Program-made: the position numbers and the translations under genes
Source of the DNA: Meriones unguiculatus
Taxonomy: Eukaryota; Chordata; Mammalia; Rodentia; Muridae
DNA: 64,000 nucleotides
Reading direction: 5' to 3'
Assembly (NCBI RefSeq): GCF_030254825.1
Contig: NC_083365.1
Span: 2,048,501 to 2,112,500, forward strand
The notes under the pieces: model-generated
The model's input: the letters and a program-made list of their open reading frames with translations, nothing else
Database searches by the model: none
Told to the model about the DNA's origin: nothing
In this document: piece after piece, positions 23,921 to 37,300 of the stretch
Layout of the letters: each line of letters begins with the position of its first letter
Position numbering within the stretch: position 1 is the stretch's first letter

Positions 23921-26900
23921 GCAACGAAATGACTCCAGAGTACTTTAAAACCCGCTTGCAACGAAATTACTCCAGAGCACTTAAAAACCCGCTTGAAACG
24001 AAATGACTCCAGAGCACTTAAAAACCCGCTTGCAACGAAATGACTCCAGAGCACTTAAAAACCCGCTTGCAACGAAATGACTCCAGAGCACTAAAAACCC
24101 GCTTGCAACGAAATGACTCCAGAGAACTTAAAAACCCGCTTTCAACGAAATGACTCCAGAGCACTTAAAAACCTGCTTGCAACGAAATGACTCCATAGCA
24201 CTTAAAAACCCTCTTGCAACGAAATCACTCCAGAGTACTTAAAAACCCGCTTGCAACGAAATGACTCCATAGCACTTAAAAACCCGCTTGCAACGAAATG
24301 ACTCCAGAGTACTTAAAAAACCCGCTTCCAGTGAAATGTCTGAGAAGTATGTAAAAACCCGCTTGCAACGAAATGACTCCAGAGCACGTAAAAACCCGCT
24401 TGCAACGAAATGACTCCAGAGCACTTAAAAACCCGCTTGCAACGAAATGACTCCAGAACTCTTAAAAACCCGCTTGCATCGAAATGACTCCAGAGCACTT
24501 AAAAAACCCGCTTCAAGTGAAATGTCTGAGAAGTATGTAAAAACCCGCTTGCAACGAAATGACTCCAGAGCACGTAAAAACCCGCTTGCAACGAAATGAC
24601 TCCAGAGCACTTAAAAAACTCGCTTCCAGTTAAATGTCAGAGAAGTATGTAAAAACCCGCTTGCAACAAAATGACTCCAGAGCACGTAAAAACCCGCTTG
24701 CAACGAAATGATTCCAGAGCACTTAAAAACCCGCTTGCAACGAAATGACTCCAGAGTACTTAAAAACCCGCTTGCAACATAATGACTCCAGAGTACTTAA
24801 AAAACCCGCTTCCAGTGAAATTTCTGAGAAGTATGTAAAAACCCGCTTGCAACGAAATGACTCCAGAACACGTAAAAACCCGCTTGCAACGAAATGACTC
24901 CAGAGCACTTAAAAACCCGCTTGCAACGAAATGACTCCAGAACACTTAAAAAACCGCTTGCAACGAAAAGACTCCAGAGCACTTAAAAACCCGCTTGCAA
25001 CGAAATGACTCCAGAGCACTTAAAAACCCGCTTGCAACGAAATGACTCCAGGGCACTTAAAAACCCGCTTGCAACGAAATGACTCCAGAGCAAGTAAAAA
25101 CCCGCTTGCAACGAAATGACTCCAGAGAAATTAAAAACCCGCTTGCAACGAAATGACTCCAGAGCACTTAAAAACCCGCTTGCAACAAAATGACTCCAGA
25201 GCACTCAAAAACCCGCTTCCAGTGAAATGTCTGAGAAGTATGTAAAAACCCGCTTGCAACGAAATGACTCCAGAGCACGTAAAAACCCGCTTGCAACGAA
25301 ATGACTCCAGAGCACTTAAAAACCCGCTTGTAAAGAAAAGACTCCAGAACACTTAAAAACCAGCTTGCATCGAAATGACTCCAGAGCACTTAAAAAACCC
25401 GCTTCCAGTGAAATGTCTGAGAAGTATATAAAAACCCGCTTGCAACGAAATGACTCCAGAGCAGGTAAAAACCCGCTTGCAACGAAATGACTCCAGAGCA
25501 CTTAAAAACCCGCTTGCAACGAAATGACTCCAGAGTACTTTAAAACCCGCTTGCAACGAAATTACTCCAGAGCACTTAAAAACCCGCTTGAAACGAAATG
25601 ACTCCAGAGCACTTAAAAAACCCGCTTCCAGTGAAATGTCTGAGAATACGTAAAAACCCGCTTGCAACAAAATGACTCCAGAGCACGTAAAAACCCGCTT
25701 GCAACGAAATGACTCCAGAACACTTAAAAACCCGCTTGCATCGAAATGACTCCAGAGCACTTAAAAAACCCGCTTCCAGTGAAATGTCTGAGAAGTATGT
25801 AAAAACCCGCTTGCAACGAAATGACTCCAGAGCACGTAAAAACCCGCTTGCAACGAAATGACTCCAGAGCACTTAAAAAACTCGCTTCCAGTTAAATGTC
25901 AGAGAAGTATGTAAAAACCCGCTTGCAACAAAATGACTCCAGAGCACGTAAAAACCCGCTTGTAACGAAATAATTCCAGAGCACTTAAAAACCCGCTTGC
26001 AACGAAATGACTCCAGAGTACTTAAAAACCCGCTTGCAACATAATGACTCCAGAGTACTTAAAAAACCCGCTTCCAGTGAAATTTCTGAGAAGTATGTAA
26101 AAACGCGCTTGCAACGAAATGACTCCAGAACACTTAAAAACCCGCTTGCAACGAAATGACTTCAGAGCACTTAAAAAACCCGCTTCCAGTGAAATGTCTG
26201 AGAAGTATGTAAAAACCCGCTTGCAACGAAATGACTCCAGAACACATAAAAACCCGCTTGCAACGAAATGACTCCAGAGCACTTAAAAACCCGCTTACAA
26301 CGAAATGTCTTCAGAGCACTTAAAAACCCACTTGCAACGAAATGACTCCAGAACACTTAAAAACCCGCTTGCAACGAAATGACTCCAGAGCACTTAAAAA
26401 CCCGCTTGCAACGAAATGACTCCAGAGCAAGTAAAAACCCGCTTGCAACGAAATGACTCCAGAGAAATTAAAAACCCGCTTGCAACGAAATGACTCCAGA
26501 GCACTTAAAAACCCGCTTGCAACGAAATGACTCCAGAGCACTTAAAAACCCGCTTGCAACGAAATGACTCCAGAGCACTTAAAAACCCGCTTGCAACGAA
26601 ATGACTCCAGAGCACTTAAAAACCCGCTTGCAACGAAATGACTCCAGAGCACTTAAAAAACCCGCTTCCAGTGAAATGTCTGAGAAGTATGTAAAAACCC
26701 GCTTGCAACGAAATGACTCCAGAGCACGTAAAAACCCGCTTGCAACGAAATGACTCCAGAGCACTTAAAAACCCGCTTGTAAAGAAAAGACTCCAGAACA
26801 CTTAAAAACCAGCTTGCATCGAAATGACTCCAGAGCACTTAAAAAACCCGCTTCCAGTGAAATGTCTGAGAAGTATATAAAAACCCGCTTGCAACGAAAT

Positions 26901-28077
26901 GACTCCAGAGCAGGTAAAAACCCGCTTGCAACGAAATGACTCCAGAGCACTTAAAAACCCGCTTGCAACGAAATGACTCCAGAGTACTTTAAAACCCGCT
27001 TGCAACGAAATTACTCCAGAGCACTTAAAAACCCGCTTGAAACGAAATGACTCCAGAGCACTTAAAAACCCGCTTGCAACGAAATGACTCCAGAGCACTT
27101 AAAAACCCGCTTGCAACGAAATGACTCCAGAGCACTAAAAACCCGCTTGCAACGAAATGACTCCAGAGAACTTAAAAACCCGCTTTCAACGAAATGACTC
27201 CAGAGCACTTAAAAACCTGCTTGCAACGAAATGACTCCATAGCACTTAAAAACCCTCTTGCAACGAAATCACTCCAGAGTACTTAAAAACCCGCTTGCAA
27301 CGAAATGACTCCATAGCACTTAAAAACCCCCTTGCAACGAAATGACTCCAGAGTACTTAAAAAACCCGCTTCCAGTGAAATGTCTGAGAAGTATGTAAAA
27401 ACCCGCTTGCAACGAAATGACTCCAGAGCACGTAAAAACCCGCTTGCAACGAAATGACTCCAGAGCACTTAAAAACCCGCTTGCAACGAAATGACTCCAG
27501 AACACTTAAAAACCCGCTTGCATCGAAATGACTCCAGAGCACTTAAAAAACCCGCTTCAAGTGAAATGTCTGAGAAGTATGTAAAAACCCGCTTGCAACG
27601 AAATGACTCCAGAGCACGTAAAAACCCGCTTGCAACGAAATGACTCCAGAGCACTTAAAAAACTCGCTTCCAGTTAAATGTCAGAGAAGTATGTAAAAAC
27701 CCGCTTGCAACAAAATTACTCCAGAGCACGTAAAAACCCGCTTGCAACGAAATGATTCCAGAGCACTTAAAAACCCGCTTGCAACGAAATGACTCCAGAG
27801 TACTTAAAAACCCGCTTGCAACATAATGACTCCAGAGTACTTAAAAAACCCGCTTCCAGTGAAATGTCTGAGAAGTATGTAAAAACCCGCTTGCAACGAA
27901 ATGACTCCAGAGCACATAAAAACCCGCTTGCAACGAAATGACTCCAGAGCACTTAAAAACCCGCTTGCAACGAAATGACTCCAGAACACTTAAAAACCCG
28001 CTTGCATCGAAATGACTCCAGAGCACTTAAAAAACCCGCTTCAAGTGAAATGTCTGAGAAGTATGTAAAAACCCGCT
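23920..28077 (+). repeat. 4,158-bp tandem duplication, copy 1
   Basis: All landmarks from the tactttaaaa at 23,941 to about 27,873 recur exactly 4,158 bp later. The only difference I noticed by eye is t at 27,717 against g at 31,875. Right-end homology stops inside a type B unit (gaagtatgt here, gaatacgt in copy 2). Confidence 0.88.
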
Positions 28078-31000
28078 TGCAACGAAATGACTCCAGAGTA
28101 CTTTAAAACCCGCTTGCAACGAAATTACTCCAGAGCACTTAAAAACCCGCTTGAAACGAAATGACTCCAGAGCACTTAAAAACCCGCTTGCAACGAAATG
28201 ACTCCAGAGCACTTAAAAACCCGCTTGCAACGAAATGACTCCAGAGCACTAAAAACCCGCTTGCAACGAAATGACTCCAGAGAACTTAAAAACCCGCTTT
28301 CAACGAAATGACTCCAGAGCACTTAAAAACCTGCTTGCAACGAAATGACTCCATAGCACTTAAAAACCCTCTTGCAACGAAATCACTCCAGAGTACTTAA
28401 AAACCCGCTTGCAACGAAATGACTCCATAGCACTTAAAAACCCGCTTGCAACGAAATGACTCCAGAGTACTTAAAAAACCCGCTTCCAGTGAAATGTCTG
28501 AGAAGTATGTAAAAACCCGCTTGCAACGAAATGACTCCAGAGCACGTAAAAACCCGCTTGCAACGAAATGACTCCAGAGCACTTAAAAACCCGCTTGCAA
28601 CGAAATGACTCCAGAACTCTTAAAAACCCGCTTGCATCGAAATGACTCCAGAGCACTTAAAAAACCCGCTTCAAGTGAAATGTCTGAGAAGTATGTAAAA
28701 ACCCGCTTGCAACGAAATGACTCCAGAGCACGTAAAAACCCGCTTGCAACGAAATGACTCCAGAGCACTTAAAAAACTCGCTTCCAGTTAAATGTCAGAG
28801 AAGTATGTAAAAACCCGCTTGCAACAAAATGACTCCAGAGCACGTAAAAACCCGCTTGCAACGAAATGATTCCAGAGCACTTAAAAACCCGCTTGCAACG
28901 AAATGACTCCAGAGTACTTAAAAACCCGCTTGCAACATAATGACTCCAGAGTACTTAAAAAACCCGCTTCCAGTGAAATTTCTGAGAAGTATGTAAAAAC
29001 CCGCTTGCAACGAAATGACTCCAGAACACGTAAAAACCCGCTTGCAACGAAATGACTCCAGAGCACTTAAAAACCCGCTTGCAACGAAATGACTCCAGAA
29101 CACTTAAAAAACCGCTTGCAACGAAAAGACTCCAGAGCACTTAAAAACCCGCTTGCAACGAAATGACTCCAGAGCACTTAAAAACCCGCTTGCAACGAAA
29201 TGACTCCAGGGCACTTAAAAACCCGCTTGCAACGAAATGACTCCAGAGCAAGTAAAAACCCGCTTGCAACGAAATGACTCCAGAGAAATTAAAAACCCGC
29301 TTGCAACGAAATGACTCCAGAGCACTTAAAAACCCGCTTGCAACAAAATGACTCCAGAGCACTCAAAAACCCGCTTCCAGTGAAATGTCTGAGAAGTATG
29401 TAAAAACCCGCTTGCAACGAAATGACTCCAGAGCACGTAAAAACCCGCTTGCAACGAAATGACTCCAGAGCACTTAAAAACCCGCTTGTAAAGAAAAGAC
29501 TCCAGAACACTTAAAAACCAGCTTGCATCGAAATGACTCCAGAGCACTTAAAAAACCCGCTTCCAGTGAAATGTCTGAGAAGTATATAAAAACCCGCTTG
29601 CAACGAAATGACTCCAGAGCAGGTAAAAACCCGCTTGCAACGAAATGACTCCAGAGCACTTAAAAACCCGCTTGCAACGAAATGACTCCAGAGTACTTTA
29701 AAACCCGCTTGCAACGAAATTACTCCAGAGCACTTAAAAACCCGCTTGAAACGAAATGACTCCAGAGCACTTAAAAAACCCGCTTCCAGTGAAATGTCTG
29801 AGAATACGTAAAAACCCGCTTGCAACAAAATGACTCCAGAGCACGTAAAAACCCGCTTGCAACGAAATGACTCCAGAACACTTAAAAACCCGCTTGCATC
29901 GAAATGACTCCAGAGCACTTAAAAAACCCGCTTCCAGTGAAATGTCTGAGAAGTATGTAAAAACCCGCTTGCAACGAAATGACTCCAGAGCACGTAAAAA
30001 CCCGCTTGCAACGAAATGACTCCAGAGCACTTAAAAAACTCGCTTCCAGTTAAATGTCAGAGAAGTATGTAAAAACCCGCTTGCAACAAAATGACTCCAG
30101 AGCACGTAAAAACCCGCTTGTAACGAAATAATTCCAGAGCACTTAAAAACCCGCTTGCAACGAAATGACTCCAGAGTACTTAAAAACCCGCTTGCAACAT
30201 AATGACTCCAGAGTACTTAAAAAACCCGCTTCCAGTGAAATTTCTGAGAAGTATGTAAAAACGCGCTTGCAACGAAATGACTCCAGAACACTTAAAAACC
30301 CGCTTGCAACGAAATGACTTCAGAGCACTTAAAAAACCCGCTTCCAGTGAAATGTCTGAGAAGTATGTAAAAACCCGCTTGCAACGAAATGACTCCAGAA
30401 CACATAAAAACCCGCTTGCAACGAAATGACTCCAGAGCACTTAAAAACCCGCTTACAACGAAATGTCTTCAGAGCACTTAAAAACCCACTTGCAACGAAA
30501 TGACTCCAGAACACTTAAAAACCCGCTTGCAACGAAATGACTCCAGAGCACTTAAAAACCCGCTTGCAACGAAATGACTCCAGAGCAAGTAAAAACCCGC
30601 TTGCAACGAAATGACTCCAGAGAAATTAAAAACCCGCTTGCAACGAAATGACTCCAGAGCACTTAAAAACCCGCTTGCAACGAAATGACTCCAGAGCACT
30701 TAAAAACCCGCTTGCAACGAAATGACTCCAGAGCACTTAAAAACCCGCTTGCAACGAAATGACTCCAGAGCACTTAAAAACCCGCTTGCAACGAAATGAC
30801 TCCAGAGCACTTAAAAAACCCGCTTCCAGTGAAATGTCTGAGAAGTATGTAAAAACCCGCTTGCAACGAAATGACTCCAGAGCACGTAAAAACCCGCTTG
30901 CAACGAAATGACTCCAGAGCACTTAAAAACCCGCTTGTAAAGAAAAGACTCCAGAACACTTAAAAACCAGCTTGCATCGAAATGACTCCAGAGCACTTAA

Positions 31001-32031
31001 AAAACCCGCTTCCAGTGAAATGTCTGAGAAGTATATAAAAACCCGCTTGCAACGAAATGACTCCAGAGCAGGTAAAAACCCGCTTGCAACGAAATGACTC
31101 CAGAGCACTTAAAAACCCGCTTGCAACGAAATGACTCCAGAGTACTTTAAAACCCGCTTGCAACGAAATTACTCCAGAGCACTTAAAAACCCGCTTGAAA
31201 CGAAATGACTCCAGAGCACTTAAAAACCCGCTTGCAACGAAATGACTCCAGAGCACTTAAAAACCCGCTTGCAACGAAATGACTCCAGAGCACTAAAAAC
31301 CCGCTTGCAACGAAATGACTCCAGAGAACTTAAAAACCCGCTTTCAACGAAATGACTCCAGAGCACTTAAAAACCTGCTTGCAACGAAATGACTCCATAG
31401 CACTTAAAAACCCTCTTGCAACGAAATCACTCCAGAGTACTTAAAAACCCGCTTGCAACGAAATGACTCCATAGCACTTAAAAACCCCCTTGCAACGAAA
31501 TGACTCCAGAGTACTTAAAAAACCCGCTTCCAGTGAAATGTCTGAGAAGTATGTAAAAACCCGCTTGCAACGAAATGACTCCAGAGCACGTAAAAACCCG
31601 CTTGCAACGAAATGACTCCAGAGCACTTAAAAACCCGCTTGCAACGAAATGACTCCAGAACACTTAAAAACCCGCTTGCATCGAAATGACTCCAGAGCAC
31701 TTAAAAAACCCGCTTCAAGTGAAATGTCTGAGAAGTATGTAAAAACCCGCTTGCAACGAAATGACTCCAGAGCACGTAAAAACCCGCTTGCAACGAAATG
31801 ACTCCAGAGCACTTAAAAAACTCGCTTCCAGTTAAATGTCAGAGAAGTATGTAAAAACCCGCTTGCAACAAAATGACTCCAGAGCACGTAAAAACCCGCT
31901 TGCAACGAAATGATTCCAGAGCACTTAAAAACCCGCTTGCAACGAAATGACTCCAGAGTACTTAAAAACCCGCTTGCAACATAATGACTCCAGAGTACTT
32001 AAAAAACCCGCTTCCAGTGAAATGTCTGAGA
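28078..32031 (+). repeat. 4,158-bp tandem duplication, copy 2
   Basis: This is the near-identical second copy of 23.92-27.87 kb. The left junction follows a type B unit of the cttcaagtg subtype at about 28,037. Copy 2 is itself the source of the 2,376-bp duplication that follows. Confidence 0.88.
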
Positions 32032-32130
32032 ATACGTAAAAACCCGCTTGCAACAAAATGACTCCAGAGCACGTAAAAACCCGCTTGCAACGAAATGACT
32101 CCAGAACACTTAAAAACCCGCTTGCATCGA
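29755..32130 (+). repeat. 2,376-bp tandem duplication, copy 1
   Basis: Landmarks from about 29,755 to 31,949 recur 2,376 bp later (for example 30,180 to 32,556, 30,923 to 33,299 and 31,627 to 34,003). It overlaps the second 4,158-bp copy, so this duplication came after that one. The unit spans one gtaaaaacgcgc monomer and one gcttgtaaag cassette. Confidence 0.85.
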
Positions 32131-34325
32131 AATGACTCCAGAGCACTTAAAAAACCCGCTTCCAGTGAAATGTCTGAGAATACGTAAAAACCCGCTTGCA
32201 ACAAAATGACTCCAGAGCACGTAAAAACCCGCTTGCAACGAAATGACTCCAGAACACTTAAAAACCCGCTTGCATCGAAATGACTCCAGAGCACTTAAAA
32301 AACCCGCTTCCAGTGAAATGTCTGAGAAGTATGTAAAAACCCGCTTGCAACGAAATGACTCCAGAGCACGTAAAAACCCGCTTGCAACGAAATGACTCCA
32401 GAGCACTTAAAAAACTCGCTTCCAGTTAAATGTCAGAGAAGTATGTAAAAACCCGCTTGCAACAAAATGACTCCAGAGCACGTAAAAACCCGCTTGTAAC
32501 GAAATAATTCCAGAGCACTTAAAAACCCGCTTGCAACGAAATGACTCCAGAGTACTTAAAAACCCGCTTGCAACATAATGACTCCAGAGTACTTAAAAAA
32601 CCCGCTTCCAGTGAAATTTCTGAGAAGTATGTAAAAACGCGCTTGCAACGAAATGACTCCAGAACACTTAAAAACCCGCTTGCAACGAAATGACTTCAGA
32701 GCACTTAAAAAACCCGCTTCCAGTGAAATGTCTGAGAAGTATGTAAAAACCCGCTTGCAACGAAATGACTCCAGAACACATAAAAACCCGCTTGCAACGA
32801 AATGACTCCAGAGCACTTAAAAACCCGCTTACAACGAAATGTCTTCAGAGCACTTAAAAACCCACTTGCAACGAAATGACTCCAGAACACTTAAAAACCC
32901 GCTTGCAACGAAATGACTCCAGAGCACTTAAAAACCCGCTTGCAACGAAATGACTCCAGAGCAAGTAAAAACCCGCTTGCAACGAAATGACTCCAGAGAA
33001 ATTAAAAACCCGCTTGCAACGAAATGACTCCAGAGCACTTAAAAACCCGCTTGCAACGAAATGACTCCAGAGCACTTAAAAACCCGCTTGCAACGAAATG
33101 ACTCCAGAGCACTTAAAAACCCGCTTGCAACGAAATGACTCCAGAGCACTTAAAAACCCGCTTGCAACGAAATGACTCCAGAGCACTTAAAAAACCCGCT
33201 TCCAGTGAAATGTCTGAGAAGTATGTAAAAACCCGCTTGCAACGAAATGACTCCAGAGCACGTAAAAACCCGCTTGCAACGAAATGACTCCAGAGCACTT
33301 AAAAACCCGCTTGTAAAGAAAAGACTCCAGAACACTTAAAAACCAGCTTGCATCGAAATGACTCCAGAGCACTTAAAAAACCCGCTTCCAGTGAAATGTC
33401 TGAGAAGTATATAAAAACCCGCTTGCAACGAAATGACTCCAGAGCAGGTAAAAACCCGCTTGCAACGAAATGACTCCAGAGCACTTAAAAACCCGCTTGC
33501 AACGAAATGACTCCAGAGTACTTTAAAACCCGCTTGCAACGAAATTACTCCAGAGCACTTAAAAACCCGCTTGAAACGAAATGACTCCAGAGCACTTAAA
33601 AACCCGCTTGCAACGAAATGACTCCAGAGCACTTAAAAACCCGCTTGCAACGAAATGACTCCAGAGCACTAAAAACCCGCTTGCAACGAAATGACTCCAG
33701 AGAACTTAAAAACCCGCTTTCAACGAAATGACTCCAGAGCACTTAAAAACCTGCTTGCAACGAAATGACTCCATAGCACTTAAAAACCCTCTTGCAACGA
33801 AATCACTCCAGAGTACTTAAAAACCCGCTTGCAACGAAATGACTCCATAGCACTTAAAAACCCCCTTGCAACGAAATGACTCCAGAGTACTTAAAAAACC
33901 CGCTTCCAGTGAAATGTCTGAGAAGTATGTAAAAACCCGCTTGCAACGAAATGACTCCAGAGCACGTAAAAACCCGCTTGCAACGAAATGACTCCAGAGC
34001 ACTTAAAAACCCGCTTGCAACGAAATGACTCCAGAACACTTAAAAACCCGCTTGCATCGAAATGACTCCAGAGCACTTAAAAAACCCGCTTCAAGTGAAA
34101 TGTCTGAGAAGTATGTAAAAACCCGCTTGCAACGAAATGACTCCAGAGCACGTAAAAACCCGCTTGCAACGAAATGACTCCAGAGCACTTAAAAAACTCG
34201 CTTCCAGTTAAATGTCAGAGAAGTATGTAAAAACCCGCTTGCAACAAAATGACTCCAGAGCACGTAAAAACCCGCTTGCAACGAAATGATTCCAGAGCAC
34301 TTAAAAACCCGCTTGCAACGAAAAG
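32131..34325 (+). repeat. 2,376-bp tandem duplication, copy 2
   Basis: This block directly follows copy 1 and is colinear with it to about 34,325, where cgaaaagactcc replaces cgaaatgactccagagta. The same segment is found a third time at about 36.7-38.87 kb, offset 4,565. Confidence 0.85.
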
Positions 34326-37300
34326 ACTCCAGAGCACTTAAAAACCCGCTTGCAACGAAATGACTCCAGAGCACTTAAAAACCCGCTTGCAACGAAATGA
34401 CTCCAGAGCACTTAAAAACCCGCTTGCAACGAAATGACTCCAGAGCAAGTAAAAACCCGCTTGCAACGAAATGACTCCATAGAATTTAAAAACCCGCTTG
34501 CAACGAAATGACTCCAGAGCACTTAAAAACCCGCTTGCAACGAAATGACTCCAGAGCACTTAAAAACCCGCTTGCAACGAAATGACTCCAGAGCACTCAA
34601 AAACCCGCTTCCAGTGAAATGTCTGAGAAGTATGTAAAAACCCGCTTGCAACGAAATGACTCCAGAGCACGAAAAAACCCGCCTGCAACGAAATGACTCC
34701 AGAGCACTTAAAAAACCCGCTTCCAGTGAAATGTCTGAGAAGTATGTAAAAACCCGCTTGCAACGAAATGACTCCAGAGCACGTAAAAACCCGCTTGCAA
34801 CGAAATGACTCCAGAGCACTTAAAAACCCGCTTGTAAAGAAAAGACTCCAGAACACTTAAAAACCAGCTTGCATCGAAATGACTCCAGAGCACTTAAAAA
34901 ACCCGCTTCCAGTGAAATGTCTGAGAAGTATATAAAAACCCGCTTGCAACGAAATGACTCCAGAGCAGGTAAAAACCCGCTTGCAACGAAATGACTCCAG
35001 AGCACTTAAAAACCCGCTTGCAACGAAATGACTCCAGAGTACTTTAAAACCCGCTTGCAACGAAATTACTCCAGAGCAATTAAAAACCCGCTTGAAACGA
35101 AATGACTCCAGAGCACTTAAAAACCCGCTTGCAACGAAATGACTCCAGAGCACTTAAAAACCCGCTTGCAACGAAATGACTCCAGAGCACTAAAAACCCG
35201 CTTGCAACGAAATGACTCCAGAGAACTTAAAAACCCGCTTTCAACGAAATGACTCCAGAGCACTTAAAAACCTGCTTGCAACGAAATGACTCCATAGCAC
35301 TTAAAAACCCTCTTGCAACGAAATCACTCCAGAGTACTTAAAAACCCGCTTGCAACGAAATGACTCCATAGCACTTAAAAACCCGCTTGCAACGAAATGA
35401 CTCCAGAGTACTTAAAAAACCCGCTTCCAGTGAAATGTCTGAGAAGTATGTAAAAACCCGCTTGCAACGAAATGACTCCAGAGCACGTAAAAACCCGCTT
35501 GCAACGAAATGACTCCAGAGCACTTAAAAACCCGCTTGCAACGAAATGACTCCAGAACACTTAAAAACCCGCTTGCATCGAAATGACTCCAGAGCACTTA
35601 AAAAACCCGCTTCAAGTGAAATGTCTGAGAAGTATGTAAAAACCCGCTTGCAACGAAATGACTCCAGAGCACGTAAAAACCCGCTTGCAACGAAATGACT
35701 CCAGAGCACTTAAAAAACTCGCTTCCAGTTAAATGTCAGAGAAGTATGTAAAAACCCGCTTGCAACAAAATGACTCCAGAGCACGTAAAAACCCGCTTGC
35801 AACGAAATGATTCCAGAGCACTTAAAAACCCGCTTGCAACGAAATGACTCCAGAGTACTTAAAAACCCGCTTGCAACATAATGACTCCAGAGTACTTAAA
35901 AAACCCGCTTCCAGTGAAATTTCTGAGAAGTATGTAAAAACCCGCTTGCAACGAAATGACTCCAGAACACGTAAAAACCCGCTTGCAACGAAATGACTCC
36001 AGAGCACTTAAAAACCCGCTTGCAACGAAATGACTCCAGAACACTTAAAAAACCGCTTGCAACGAAAAGACTCCAGAGCACTTAAAAACCCGCTTGCAAC
36101 GAAATGACTCCAGAGCACTTAAAAACCCGCTTGCAACGAAATGACTCCAGGGCACTTAAAAACCCGCTTGCAACGAAATGACTCCAGAGCAAGTAAAAAC
36201 CCGCTTGCAACGAAATGACTCCAGAGAAATTAAAAACCCGCTTGCAACGAAATGACTCCAGAGCACTTAAAAACCCGCTTGCAACAAAATGACTCCAGAG
36301 CACTCAAAAACCCGCTTCCAGTGAAATGTCTGAGAAGTATGTAAAAACCCGCTTGCAACGAAATGACTCCAGAGCACGTAAAAACCCGCTTGCAACGAAA
36401 TGACTCCAGAGCACTTAAAAACCCGCTTGTAAAGAAAAGACTCCAGAACACTTAAAAACCAGCTTGCATCGAAATGACTCCAGAGCACTTAAAAAACCCG
36501 CTTCCAGTGAAATGTCTGAGAAGTATATAAAAACCCGCTTGCAACGAAATGACTCCAGAGCAGGTAAAAACCCGCTTGCAACGAAATGACTCCAGAGCAC
36601 TTAAAAACCCGCTTGCAACGAAATGACTCCAGAGTACTTTAAAACCCGCTTGCAACGAAATTACTCCAGAGCACTTAAAAACCCGCTTGAAACGAAATGA
36701 CTCCAGAGCACTTAAAAAACCCGCTTCCAGTGAAATGTCTGAGAATACGTAAAAACCCGCTTGCAACGAAATGACTCCAGAGCACGTAAAAACCCGCTTG
36801 CAACGAAATGACTCCAGAACACTTAAAAACCCGCTTGCATCGAAATGACTCCAGAGCACTTAAAAAACCCGCTTCCAGTGAAATGTCTGAGAAGTATGTA
36901 AAAACCCGCTTGCAACGAAATGACTCCAGAGCACGTAAAAACCCGCTTGCAACGAAATGACTCCAGAGCACTTAAAAAACTCGCTTCCAGTTAAATGTCA
37001 GAGAAGTATGTAAAAACCCGCTTGCAACAAAATGACTCCAGAGCACGTAAAAACCCGCTTGTAACGAAATAATTCCAGAGCACTTAAAAACCCGCTTGCA
37101 ACGAAATGACTCCAGAGTACTTAAAAACCCGCTTGCAACATAATGACTCCAGAGTACTTAAAAAACCCGCTTCCAGTGAAATTTCTGAGAAGTATGTAAA
37201 AACGCGCTTGCAACGAAATGACTCCAGAACACTTAAAAACCCGCTTGCAACGAAATGACTTCAGAGCACTTAAAAAACCCGCTTCCAGTGAAATGTCTGA

